A stretch of DNA of 32,816 nucleotides from Saccoglossus kowalevskii (GCF_000003605.2 NW_003130854.1:3087867-3120682), one strand, 5' to 3'. Counted from the stretch's first letter, positions 10,262-20,865 are shown. The notes: generated by a model not told the origin, from the letters alone. Program-made: numbers and translations.

Positions 10262-11090
10262 ATGAAGCGGTCTGACGAATACAATAAAACCACATGCTTT
10301 GCACACAAACTACCGCCAATGAAGAAAGGTAAGAAAAACAATTCCAATTACAAAGTAAAAATACTAGTCATGCGATTGGATTTAATCAGGAAAAGACAAC
10401 TTAATAAAGAATATTTTGTTAATAAAACACCACTGAAAATTTCATCAGTCAAGTTGGAGATAGACAGTGCTGGCTCACAGAAATATATTATTTATGACAG
10501 TTCACCCGTAACAGGGTGTGATTTGAGATTTTAATACAATGAAGCATGTGGTCATCCACCACTTTTGTTTACAGATATAGATAGTTCTATGAATGGAAAT
10601 AAAACCTACACGCTCAAAGGGTGTGCAATGGCTCTGACGCCTATGGTTGATGTGCCTTATGGCAAACTTATCTACTGTGCAATGCAAAAAACTATTTGCC
10701 TTGTGGTATTGTATTGGAATCTGTACAACACAGTATCTTGTAAGAAGTCGTATAGATTTGATCCCATAAATGTGTGAGAAACGGAAGACGATGCCAAATA
10801 TGTATGTACTACACCACAGAAATTGATATATGTAATATGATGTTCCATGTGATGAAGAAGACTGTCAGCAACTAGAGAAAATCTCCTTGGAGTCTACTTT
10901 GGTGGGCCGAATTGTATCTATCAAAAGTATGTATTTCATGTTCTGCACCTATTGTTAGCTGCGTACTCCCCTCAGAGCGGATAATGTAAAGACAACAGTA
11001 AAGGTTGTAGAACCTATGTAACTGCACAACGATAAATTCACTACCAATGAAAAGAAAGCAGATCTAAAAAAGAAGTTAAGAAGTTGGGCA
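10262..11090 (+). pseudogene. RPA-like OB-fold protein remnant
   Basis: One frame runs from ATG 10262 to about 10840 with only two in-frame stops, then homology continues in other frames to about 10930 and fades by 11090. Motifs in order: FAHKLPPMKKGKKNNSNYKV, then RKRQLNKEYFVNKTPLKISS, LEIDSAGSQKYIIYDSS, YNEACGHPP, NGNKTYTLKG, VLYWNLYNTVSCKKSYRF with DPINV, DAKYVCTTP, and last EDCQQLEKISLESTLVGRIV. This order matches, from memory, a widespread family of invertebrate multi-OB-fold proteins related to replication protein A, which are expected to bind single-stranded DNA. A zinc-ribbon cysteine region normally follows VGRIVSI; here it is not recognisable. The copy starts straight after a splice acceptor. 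It is dead by its stops and later frameshifts. Its relation to transposons is inferred from how often such genes occur in transposon-rich clusters. Confidence 0.6.
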
Positions 11091-12030
11091 AGCAACAGTA
11101 ACTGGACTAGACAGCTTGTCCTGAATACATCCAAAATGACTAAAATTTGACCACCTAACTACGGCCATGTTGACTAACCAATTTGCCATTCACTGGCCAA
11201 TGTAGCTTTGTAACTGTTCCAATTAACCTTGATAGAAAAATGTTGCCTCTAATGTCCATGCGCTTCTGTAATTAGTTTCTATTTTACAACCATTGGACAC
11301 ATTTTAATCATAATAGGCAGCACTTGTTATTATGATCAAACAAACTACATATCAACTCCTAAAGGATAACAATGTCTTCAGTCATTCAACATTGCAGCAA
11401 TTATTTAGTTAATTCCATAATTTTCTCTCCAATTGTGCACATTTGTATCTGCCTCATAACATAAAACACGATGACAAGTGAACTTTTGCTATGTACAAAA
11501 TACAATGCGATTGTGTTGTGTATTTCAGCACCACAAAATTGCTTCTTATCTACAGTATGTTACAACATTTTTAACGAGTAACATTAGAAAAAACTTTATT
11601 CAAGGGCCATAAGCAGAGTTTGGTGCATTTTTGTTGTGGTTCGGTTGTTAATTTGTATTTTACTAATGACCTCTGTCACACTTTTGGTATTTAATTAATA
11701 TTCGTGAGTGGATACACATAACATAGTGGTACATTAAACGTGATTGGGCGATACAACCAGATGGCGCATTACCACTAGCGCATTGATTGTTGGAAATTAA
11801 TTAACATTTGCGTGCAATCGGCTACTTTTGCCAGAGGTTGTTAGAGAGAGAGTACATCCTTGCTGTACGATCGTTGCCGTCGGTTTGGGTCGGCCATGGT
11901 AATGTTCGCTGTGAGTCGAGTAACAGTCAAAGCACGCTTTGGAAACGTGGTGTCAACAAAGACTACTTGGACACCAGGTAGAAGCCGACGTGTAAATTGT
12001 GTACAAGTCTGGTGTGCGTCCTAGTGAAAT
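11091..12030. other. intergenic, no gene seen
   Basis: No coding frame of note on either strand. From about 11,740 the sequence becomes richer in CpG, continuing to about 12,300, and a tRNA-like element sits inside that island. The island could be one larger repeat, but I could not define its ends. Confidence 0.45.
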
Positions 12031-12103
12031 ACTACGTAACTGGTGGTGTAAGGGAAGCACACTCGTAATGGAATAAGTCTAGGTTCGAATCCTAGCAAAG
12101 CTG
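12031..12103 (+). repeat. tRNA-Thr(CGU)-like fossil or SINE head
   Basis: A perfect T-arm is present: CTAGG-TTCGAAT-CCTAG at 12079-12095, including the B box GGTTCGAATCC. About 20 bases before it is an anticodon-loop-like CTCGTAA (anticodon CGT), preceded by GTGGTGTAAGG, which fits an A box and D loop. The anticodon stem pairs poorly and the acceptor strands do not match, so it is not a working tRNA. It is either a decayed tRNA copy or the head of a tRNA-derived SINE with a body extending towards 12,300. Confidence 0.5.
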
Positions 12104-12435
12104 GCGTGGAAGAAGTCACAAAGAAATCGGTACACACGTCGCAATGTCGTCGCTCTATTAATTGTTGTGTAGGACAATTATTTGTTATATTGTGAAACCA
12201 GTACTTGTCATTTGTTTGTACGCTAGCGATATTGTTAATTTAATGTAACCCTGGTGGGTTGAGTTGTGTCGACCACTCATTATATAGTATAGATTCATTG
12301 AATTTTTCTCTATTTTAGTCAGGGGTTAGCCTAGTTAGAATGCTGAATGTTTTACGTCCGGAATTGTATTGATATGTGGTAACGTGTTCGTAGTTTCGTG
12401 TGTATTAACATGGCATGTGGATATTCAAATACATT
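12104..12435. other. no gene seen; possible SINE body
   Basis: Follows the tRNA-like head; CpG content stays raised to about 12,290 (for example GTCGCAATGTCGTCGC). No coding frame. No poly(A) or simple-repeat tail marks a clear SINE end. Confidence 0.35.
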
Positions 12436-13142
12436 GTCCTTATGATTCGTGCAGTTTCTCTGGCAAGAGTTCCTAAAAAAGACCTTTGCTCTGATATTGC
12501 CTCTAGTTTCTTACTTCGACCTAGGAACATTTGACAATTTAAAGAATGAGTTTTGCATCATTCATTCTTGCTCAATGACATACTACAAATAATGATCGAA
12601 TTTGGGTTGCAGAAAGAGAGTAGGATATTGTTTATTGATCTTATTAATATAATTACCCTGAACAATTTTCCAGTATAGATAAGGAATTATAGTACGAAAC
12701 AAATGTATAACTCATTCTCAGCCATGGAATAAAGAAATGTATATGTGCCGGTATATATATATTAATTAATACTAATGTATTACAATAAGTGAACATTTGT
12801 TACTACTCTAAATTTCCGAATAAATAAAATTCAGTTCACACCCAGCATCTATCTTATGTGTCATTTAGGATACTTGGCCTTACTCAGCATGTTCCTGCCA
12901 TTTAAAGATAACCCCCAATAAATTGCTGCTTCTTCCTGGCTCTTCATCCTGATAAGATACTCTCTTTCGACCCTGGAATAGGTTAAATGGCTTCTATGCT
13001 GTCCTCCATGATCCTTTGTACCAGTGTATTGTAAACTTGTCATCATCTCTACTAGACGCTTAACCAATTTGTGGTATATCCCATCGTATTCTGGACAGTA
13101 CACGGCAATCATGTCATTAACTGCAATACAGTTGTAATTATC
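12436..13142. repeat. duplicated block, copy 2 (pairs with 4998-5495)
   Basis: Same-orientation match to 4998-5495, including AACTCATTCTCAGCCATGG at 12711, the 3'UTR and the barrel-domain exon. It differs from copy 1 by an extra 250 or so bases between about 12,460 and 12,706. The first stretch after the left boundary (TTGTCCTTATGATTCGTG) matches copy 1 before the insertion. Homology ends at TAATTACAACT beside the splice acceptor. Confidence 0.75.
12861..13130 (-). pseudogene. barrel-like domain terminal exon, decayed second copy
   Basis: Minus-strand counterpart of the exon at 5174-5472. It keeps VNDMIAVYCPEYDGI at the start, then RMKSQEEAAIYWGLSLNG and RNMLSK at the end, but between these the reading frame is shifted out and back by small indels, so that the HWYKGSW block is scrambled although its DNA is still recognisable (CAGTGTATTGTAAACTTG region near 13025). 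The end after RNMLSK is also lost. The same acceptor (TATTGCAG) precedes it. It is clearly a dead duplicate. Confidence 0.65.
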
Positions 13143-13423
13143 TACATCACTGATGGCCACCAGTTTACATTTACCTTTGAGGACAGTGAGACAAATATGT
13201 ATGCAAGTAAAATTATGGTGAATAAACACGCAATTCGCCGCCCCAGTCACCTACTATTCTTGAGGCTCAGCCAATTAAGCACACAGAATACTACTTATTC
13301 AAACTTTAACAAGTACTGAGCAATGTACTGATATCTCAAACATGCTCTGATTATGCAAAATAGAACAGAATGAAAATTCCTGTAATCATTGTTTAACAAA
13401 CATGTAATTATTGTTTTAATTAA

Positions 13424-13530
13424 GTACTGTAGTTGTCCGGGTAAGCACCCATGCCCAGGCAAACGCTCACCCCACCCAGTTTTGATAGAAATTGAGGTCA
13501 TGTCCGTGTATACGCCCAGGTGGTATTTTT
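13424..13530 (+). mobile_element. hairpin-tipped transposon end (pogo/Tigger-like MITE)
   Basis: Starts TACTGTAGTTGTCCGGGTAA, sharing the outer 11 bases with the element at 30780 and the CCGGGTAA core with the end at 9757. Downstream copies of a GCCCAGG(C/T)-type motif (13454 and 13516) suggest the nested short inverted repeats typical of this end type. The right boundary was not found. Confidence 0.35.
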
Positions 13531-15590
13531 TCTACATTTTTATTAGAAACAATAACGTGAAAAGAGGGGTGAACGCGAAATATGGGAAATTGTGCGTTCT
13601 GCCTCCATGACAGCGCTGTTTATTTGTCAAGATTTTTTATCAGAATCACAAGTCAGCAAGTTCACAAAAATGTATATTTAATAAGATAATACTAAATTTA
13701 TGTGTTTAATTGTAAAACTTAATACTGAAAATAAAATACTTTAGTCGATTGTGTGTAAATATTTATGTAGTACAATTGTATAAATCGGAATGAGAGTTAT
13801 CTATTCTGCAGAAATGTATCAAACTATCTGAACAATTTGATTAGTTTGCAAGACGCTAGTTATGGCGTTGCACACAAACAACCGCAGTAAAACAGATTGG
13901 ACATAGTAAATACAAGTTGTTTTTTGATATGTCTAGATTACATAGTGCGATGGCAGATGGTCGCACCCCGAAAAAAAACTAAGTGATGTTGTGCTGAAGA
14001 AGAAATTAGCAGGACAAGACGACGATCTTTGTTTACAGACAACTTCGTATGTACAGCAAGTCAGAAACACTTAATTTAACATTGAGACATACAATCTAAT
14101 CGCGATACAACAGAGCCTGAAATATTCGTATTGGCTGGTTTTGTCAGTTCCCATTTCTCCCATATGTTTTTACTAGGTGCCACCAGAACTGAAACGAAAA
14201 TATAGAAAATGGGCCTTTGAAAAAGTCCAAGCATTGGTCCAGTATAGCTCTTTATTACAGCACAGAGGAAACTAAATCAGTGTGGCTAACTTTCCATTGG
14301 GCAAAATGTGCTGAAGCCGTCAGTGCTGTTACAAAATGCGAGAAACGAGAAGGTACTATATAATATTTATTGTGTTGGTTATTCAAGCAGACTACTCCTA
14401 CTGACCTGTTTCCTCTACCCTATACTTGATACGGTATGTTATTGAATTGTTTTGGGGTCACTAAATGTTATATAATGGGGAGAAATCTTGTTGAGCAGTG
14501 TTGTAAATCTGTTTATGCCCTTATAAAACATAAATTTAAAATGTACTTGTTCACATTCTTAAACAAAATACAGACTTCATATGTCTGCGAATTTTTTTTA
14601 ATTGCATGTAATGGCAGTTTTACTTACAAATCATTTAAATCACTTTTTGGAACGCCCAAGAAGAGAACAAAATATAGTGGAGCTGTTATTCAGTGTATTG
14701 AAAGCTATTTTTATTTTAGGTGGGGCTTGTATGTAGAGAACTCTCATCAATCATCTTGAAGTATTGAAGAGGCAAAGAACTTGTATATCGATATACTATG
14801 CAGATGGCAGGGTGCTAACCGAAGATGAGAGACCAAACTTTAATTTCGCTATGCTACACTATATATTAGAACTTGATGCCCTGGCATCAGAGTAATCCAG
14901 ATTATATATAATGTGGGTCTTTACATCTGAAATGTTTCAGAAGGGTAAATGGCTTAGTAGCCATTGCATATTCTTGTCAACACACCGAATATCAGAAGGA
15001 TTTAAAAAACCTTTGCTTTCACTTAATGTCAAAATTAGATTGTCTCCAACGAAAAAATATGGTTAAATAATTACCCCCTTCTAGAAGTTCCTTTGTATCA
15101 AAAATAGTATATTCACATGTACCCGTATTTATTGGTATTGTGTTTCTGAATAGACTAATCAAATGCATATGTGGTTTTATGAGGCAGATTATAGTGGCTT
15201 TAATTTGTAATATTGAAAGTGCAGAGCATCCAAGAGCCAGATGATGTTGAGGGATTTTTCTTTTATCCACTCAATGTTGGGTCAAATCTTTGATCACAAG
15301 ACATTTATTGATAGTTACGGGCAAGTCAATACTGGTATTAAAAACAAACAAATTAATCACTTCATTATTGGCCAAAAAAATCATTCAGCAATTAATCACC
15401 ATCAAGCCCATGGACGTGCCATAATATTAACAATACTGTGGAATACTTTATTTTTGCAGAGGGCAATTTTCTGCTGGATTAAACTTCCAGTGAAAATGTT
15501 TTCCCTATACTTCACATTGTGTCTTGAATAAAGTAATGCACAGTATTCCGGTATACAGTATTATACTTCAAACGATATTTTTACGATTTA
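13531..15590. other. mostly empty; one possible decayed exon at 14177-14351
   Basis: AT-rich with many overlapping short frames. The only part that looks coding is 14177-14351 on the plus strand: an acceptor-like TTTTTACTAG, then VPPELKRKYRKWAFEKVQA in one frame and TEETKSVWLTFHWAKCAEAV in another, ending at a donor-like GAGAAG/GTACTA. I do not recognise it. The open frame 14436-14759 is rich in F, Y, K and C and looks like chance. Confidence 0.3.
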
Positions 15591-15591
15591 T

Positions 15592-15849
15592 ACTTTAGGA
15601 AAATGTGTAACGAGTTAACAAAGAGGGTTGATCCAGACTTATCATATACATGTGTAACGAGTTAACAAAGAGGGTTGATCCAGACTTATCATATACAGAG
15701 TTGACAGAGTTCACATTCAAAGGAGGGTTGATCCTGCCGTGTTCCGTGCCAACGGAGCTTCTGTGCTACGCAGAGGAACATTGTCAGTACAAGCAAAAAT
15801 TTTTCCAGATGCCAGATAATTGCCACCACTACCCAGCTATGGACGAGTA
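15592..15849 (+). pseudogene. short exon-like remnant disrupted by a 47-bp duplication
   Basis: After an acceptor-like TATACTTTAG (ending 15598) the frame reads MCNELTKRVDPDLSY, then hits a 47-bp perfect tandem duplication (15604-15650 and 15651-15697) that breaks it. The second copy reopens the same peptide and runs on as TELTEFTFKGGLILPCSVPT, then ELLCYAEEHCQYKQKFFQMP to a TAG/TAA near 15850. The unduplicated reading would be one 66-codon frame. I do not recognise the protein. Confidence 0.3.
15604..15697. repeat. 47-bp perfect tandem duplication
   Basis: TGTGTAACGAGTTAACAAAG and the following 27 bases are repeated at once with no mismatch that I can see, starting at 15604 and 15651. Identity implies a recent event compared with the decayed repeats around it. 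Confidence 0.9.
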
Positions 15850-16589
15850 AAAATTGGACTCCACTGCCCACCCCTCACCCTATCGATAGATTGAATTGAC
15901 TGAAAAATGGCCATAGGAGACCAATGAAAATCCACCATAGTTTATACAATTGCATGTGGCGTTGGCGAATACAGTTAACATTTTGTGAAGTTATTTATTA
16001 TCTGAAAAGAGCCAATGGCTTGGAAGAACAATAATAATTATAAACACTTGAAATGTTAACTACTGCTAATATATTATTGCACAGTTTTACTTTTCTGTAC
16101 GAAGTAATCCCACATACTGCCAAGTTTTGTAATTGTTATCTTGGCATAAAGCCCAATCAGCATCCATGTAGTTCTAAATCTGATGTGATCTACTTTAACA
16201 ATTTAACCCCCTCTAGTGGTGGATGAACATACTTTACAAGTTCACTTGGTAAAAAGCCTATGTGCTGCCATCTATTTCCTAGATCATCATCTACTGCAAC
16301 TAACTTTTAAGGATCTGGACGTATACTTGTTTTGACGGTGAGTTTTAGTTCATACATGCTTCTTGTAGAATTCCTGTCTTTTTGTCTTGTTACACACTCC
16401 AAGTACCTTAAAATGTTCACCATTAAGAAATCTAGCAAACCAAAGGCTTCCAACAAGAACATTGTTCTGAAGCTGACACAATTCCAAAGCCTTCTGCCTG
16501 CATCATCGATTGAATGGTTGTGGTACTTTATGCTGAGAGAAAGACATACACTGAACTGGCAGCAGCTGCATTTGTAATAGAGATGGAAA
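15850..16589. other. no gene firmly supported
   Basis: Directly upstream of the XPG/CXC remnant. A frame at 16332-16577 includes KKSSKPKASNKNIVLKLTQF but ends without further homology; it may be a decayed upstream part of the same gene. Nothing else is recognised. Confidence 0.35.
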
Positions 16590-17650
16590 AAAATGTGCTA
16601 GAATAGATGTGATATTTGATACAAACAGAGAGTTGTCAATCAAGAATGCAGAACGCAATAAAATGATGGAGTGTGGTTCTGGGGTATTACATTGAGAAAT
16701 TGGGGTCAAGGGTGTTGCTCGTCATTGGCCAGGAAAACTGCATCACACTCAGTGTAGAAAGTGTCTATTGCCCCTAGCTGACATCATCTGAAGAAGAAGC
16801 AGACACAAGGATGATGCTCGACGCAAAACAATCATCCCATCATTATCAATCAGTAATAATTGTATCTGAAGACACAGATGTTATTATCATTGCGCTAACT
16901 CTTTTTGGGAGAAATTATTTGGAAAATATCTATATCAGATGTGGTACCCAAAATCGAGTTGGGTATATTGTTATCGGGAAACTTGGTAATTCACTTGGCA
17001 GAGACATTTTCAAAAGTTTGATAAGACTACATGCATTTACAGGGTGTAATTATGTTAGTGCATTTGGAGGACGTGGAAGACTCTGCATTGAAGCTAATCA
17101 TTGCAGATGAGATTCTCCAGAAGGCATTAATTAGCACAACTAGGTGATAGATTGGAGTTATCTAAAGACCTGTTTTGTCTACTCCAACAATGTACTTGTC
17201 GATTTTATACTGTTGGATCAACAACTAATGAGGTCAAGTTGAGGTAGCAACTATTTTGAGCTAAGAAAGGCATATTGAATCCAAATACCTCCCCATGAAG
17301 ATTGCCTATATCTGCATGTTCTACATGCCAACTACCAGGCTGCAGTGTGGAATAGGTGTTTGAAGTGTTATCCACAAATTCGTATCCCAGAAACTGGATA
17401 TGGATGTATAACGGAGAAATGGAATCTTGCAATTGTTTTGATGAAAGCCCCCCCCCCCCCCCCACCAGCACCAGACGTAGTAATGAAGTTTTTGTCCTGC
17501 AAGTGTAGCGGGGAATGTAAACTACCTGCTTGCCAATGTATGGTATATGGTTTGAAATGTACACCAGCATTTAAGCTGCTAATTTGTGCCAATATGTTGG
17601 CAGATGAGAACGTCACTGCTGATTATGAGTATAGTTATGTATTGCATATA
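16590..17650 (+). pseudogene. XPG-type nuclease plus CXC-finger gene, decayed (second lineage)
   Basis: Successive frames spell an XPG/FEN1-like nuclease followed by a cysteine cluster. RIDVIFDTNRELSIKNAER at about 16,595-16,655 is the N-terminal nuclease block. EEADTRMMLDAKQ (about 16,795), IIVSEDTDVIIIAL (about 16,857-16,900) and LHAFTGCNYVSAFGGRG (about 17,028-17,080) are the acidic metal-binding and helix-hairpin-helix parts. The last row is HAFTGCDxxSAF in typical family members, so an Asp is replaced by Asn here. YQAAVWNRCL-type sequence follows, then a CXC cluster at 17,495-17,610 (CKCSGECKLPACQCMVYGLK and C). One expected cysteine reads as Phe. A 16-base poly-C at 17448-17463 falls where the family has a proline-rich APPAP segment. 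Many frame breaks; dead. It differs from the 24.9-30.0 kb gene, so it is a separate lineage. No terminal repeats were found. Confidence 0.75.
17448..17463. repeat. poly-C tract
   Basis: Sixteen consecutive C inside the decayed XPG/CXC gene at the position of a proline-rich segment; a likely slippage expansion. Confidence 0.9.
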
Positions 17651-17659
17651 TGCATGTAT

Positions 17660-18299
17660 ATATAGTACGGTGAAACATAACGTATTTATTTTTATATTTA
17701 TTTATTTTAGCCATTTATTAAGACAATGTTTTTGTTGTTAATTCATTATTTCAAACTATTGATGATATGGTGTTCTTTGACCCTGATGATTGGCATGGCC
17801 GAGGTGCCTATTGGTGACATACTTTGGTATAATTGATTGACATGACAAATTACCTATATTGAATGCATGTATTCCACTGTACATTATCATGCACCGCCCA
17901 CTCAACACTGACATGGATCCTGCTCAGTCAAAAGATAATGATGAAACAACACAACAGAACATATAATATTGAAATTATATTTAATGCAATGAGAACTAAA
18001 AAAAATACACAATTGTAAAACACTTAGTAATGCATGCTCAATAAAAAATAACGTTTATTGTGAGTTTGTAACAGCAGATAATCGTTTTCTTTGCAATGCC
18101 GCGCCAATCTTCCTTATACATCTTAAGTAGCATTTATCTTTGACGTACAATTACACCTCTGCCTCTCTTCTTTCGTGAAAACACTATAAACCAATAGTTT
18201 GGCATAGTGCCCACGTCTGTTGATGATCTAAATATTGTTTCCAACTCATCTGCAGAATGGTATCTGGCAGGCCCTGTCTGATTGTCAGTTGAGCGGTCA
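17660..18299. other. no gene seen
   Basis: AT-rich DNA 3' of the XPG/CXC remnant and, on the minus strand, downstream of the coiled-coil remnant. The minus strand shows weak continuation of coding composition near 18,180-18,230 (for example NRRGHYAKLLVYSVF), which may be its eroded C-terminal exon, as expected if the remnant once extended further. Confidence 0.35.
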
Positions 18300-19255
18300 C
18301 TGTTTGTGCTCGTGTCTGAGGGCGAGTCTAGTAGTGTAACTGGTGTCTGTAAATGTGTACGTGTCGCCTAGGTGTTCACGTTGCTCGTCAGTCAAGTTAC
18401 ACGTGTCATTCTCCCTTCGTTCCAGTCGTCTAATGTGCTGTGTAATTTGGTCTAACCTGTCCGTTATACCAACGAGTCGTCTATTCAGTCGTTGTTCCTG
18501 GTCCAGTAGGTTTTGTCAGTCGTTGTTCCATGTCGACTAATTGCCTGTGCGTGCCTTGTAAGTGTGGTGAAAAGTACGCCAAACGATGGTGAGGGCTGAG
18601 TAACGCGTGTGTTGTGTTTAGTGATGTCGATAATCTGGGTGATATATGCTGTATTGGTGTTGGTAGCGTCAGAGTGTTTCGTGATGTCGACGGTCTAGGT
18701 GGTGTACATTGTGTTGATGGCTGTATTGGTAGTGGTGACGTGATGTCGACTATATTTATGGCTGTATTTTAATTGGTGGTGTCAGTGTTTCGCGATGTCG
18801 ACGATCTGGGCGAATTTTGCTGTGGTGGTGAATTGTGTGGTGTTGATGGCGGTGTTGGTGATCTCGGGGATGATATTGTTGAAGAACAAGATTGAATTGA
18901 AGTAATCGTCATGAAAAGCGATGTTGATGTTGGTAAGTGTGTATCATCATCATCATTATTTGAATATGATGACGATAATGATATTGACATTGCTGTCGAT
19001 GTAAATGGTAATATCGTCGCTGTTGGTGACGGTGGTGACTTGACTTTGGTAGTGACGTCAGTGGTTTCAGTAACAACTGCTGCAGTTGTCTGTAATGGTG
19101 GATTTGTTGTAGCTACACTAATAGTAACAGTTGTAATAGCAGCTTCTGTTGTCTGTCTACCTTACATCCCACACTGCAAATGGTCCTTTATTCTCCACTG
19201 TTCAAGTTGCGCAAAACATGTGGGAGGAAATATACATTCATTGTTTTTGGCTTAG
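18300..19255 (-). pseudogene. Ser/Thr/Pro-rich linker plus coiled-coil protein remnant
   Basis: On the minus strand two frames make protein-like sequence. The upstream half, 19,160-18,770, is a low-complexity Ser/Thr/Pro linker (TTEAAITTVTISVATTNPP, then SSPRSPTPPSTPHNSPPQQN). The middle, 18,850-18,620, repeats PR(S/P/L)STSRNT every 50-60 bases. The downstream half, 18,600-18,310, reads LSPHHRLAYFSPHLQGTHRQ, LVDMEQRLTK, then DQEQRLNRRLVGITDRLDQI, TQHIRRLERREND, with heptad-like spacing of L and I. Such a linker plus coiled coil is common C-terminal to Myb/SANT-type DNA-binding proteins of Harbinger-like transposons and their relatives, but no Myb domain was found upstream, so the family is open. 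At least one frame break separates the MEQRL and DQEQRL parts. Confidence 0.45.
18623..18850. repeat. GATGTCGA-headed tandem repeat, four copies
   Basis: GATGTCGA(T/C) occurs at about 18623, 18682, 18742 and 18796, each usually preceded by GTGTTTCG or GTGACGT and followed by CTGGG/CTAGG and TGCTGT-like sequence; units are 54-60 bases and diverged. It lies within the coding remnant and encodes the repeated STSRNT peptide on the minus strand. Confidence 0.6.
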
Positions 19256-20865
19256 TTCCGTCGGCTAATAATAATTTGGCTCAAATACCACAAACAGTGT
19301 TCTGTCTTCTTATCAATTTGCTCACAATAATATCATAGTCCAATTTATCAATTCTACAATATTCTCTGACTTGCATTGTAACACTTAGCCTTAAATATAC
19401 CTGAGAGGAAATACACTTCTATTGATTCGTGGTCACAGTGTTTGTTTGGACAATAATAATTTGGTTTGAAATAAAATGTAATCATATGTTTTTGCTGGTG
19501 TCTTGGATTTAATCATGGCCGTAAAAGACGTATTTAATCCTTGGCACCATGTTATCTACCGTTGCTGCTGAGAGGAACGTGGAATTGGCTTTTGCCTACT
19601 TCCCTAAAGTGCTAGATGCCTATGTTGATGAAATTAATCTAGTAACGGTAGTGGAGGCATTGAATCTGTGTATGGTTTTATAATCCCCTTTCTTTTTTTA
19701 ATCTTGGTGTTTTTTTCAATAAAATAAAATATCATGGGAGTTATGTGAATGGCGGAAGCTGCGTTACCGCGAACGTTATTTTACTCTATTTTTTGCGGTA
19801 ACTCGTGCTGGGTTATATACACTTATCCAGATATGACTGAAAATCAATCGCCATATTTTCAGTTTTGGTATAACTAAGTGCATTCAGACATAAAACGCGA
19901 CCAGTTGGATCTGGTCGAATCAAAATATACAAACACTGGGCATGTGCTGACTTAGCTCTAACCATTCATCTTGATCAGTATCGGGTTAGCTAGTAAAATT
20001 ATGTATTCTTTTTTAAATTATGTTTTAAATACTGAAGTATGTTGCATAACCTCCAATGAACATGGAATTGGAGTATCAGGGACGAATCTAGATGCTTAAT
20101 TTGAGTATATTTTTATGTATTATTCGTAGGATATAATAAATGCATCTAATTTTTATTATGTATACAATAGTTGTTCTGTGTCTCATAAGTTTCTCTCTTT
20201 TACTATGAATATGCTACTACATGGCAAAATGGACGATGTCAAGTTGAAGGAGACCATGTTCTTTTCATTTCAGCTGCTAAACTACACAGGTGAATAAAAA
20301 GAAAAGAGCTTCTTGTTAGCATTTTACTCATTTGTTTTTATCATGTTAACCTGTATGTTAAAGATTTGTTATTATGGTAAAAGTAAATTATCGTAGTAAA
20401 TGTATTTGTCATTTCACTTTTTAAAAGGTATGAAGCCTATGTAAATCGCAAAGAATAAAGATGGAGGTATAGTTCTTTAATATTGCATATTGGACATGTA
20501 CGAGTTCCTTTCACTTGTGTGTTGCTTACTTCCTTGTGTTTTTTCTCACACATGCCAGGTTGTAATTTCATTGATTATTGACTAACTAATTCAAAATATT
20601 TAATCCTAAGGCACTGATATCACCCATAAAAGGCTACTAATTTTGGTGTGAAACCTGTAGTGTCTTGGGCAAAATATCAAGGCCAAAATATCATATTTTG
20701 TTTTTTGCTTGAGTTATTAAATCCATGCTATTTTTATATTGCCAGATGTTTATGAAATTGAAAAAAATATTGAAGATAAATTGCGACAAACAGTGTTTAG
20801 TGAAATGTAAGAGATTGTAAAAGTTGTTTTCATAACGAAATATATTTACAATGGTTACATAGGGT
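19256..20865. other. intergenic, no gene firmly supported
   Basis: AT-rich. A plus-strand frame at 19549-19680 (MLSTVAAERNVELAFAYFPK and onwards, 44 codons) is followed by CAATAAAATAAA near 19718, which could be a terminal exon and poly(A) signal, but I recognise no family. Near 20,262-20,290 TTTTCATTTCAG and ACACAG/GTGAAT bracket a 16-base stretch that could be a micro-exon or chance. Nothing else is seen. Confidence 0.35.

Noticed and set aside
11788-12297. Solo LTR with TG...CA ends
   Set aside because: TG and CA ends with a four-of-five flank match can be found by chance, and no other LTR feature was visible.
14436-14759. 107-codon plus-strand frame
   Set aside because: No recognisable motif and F/Y/K/C-rich composition; likely chance.
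16332-16577. Independent small gene upstream of the XPG/CXC remnant
   Set aside because: It has no recognisable domain and no start context; at most it is a decayed upstream part of the neighbouring remnant.
18911-19255. 114-codon plus-strand valine-rich membrane protein
   Set aside because: The opposite strand gives a coherent Ser/Thr/Pro linker continuing into the coiled-coil remnant, so the valine-rich frame is its shadow.
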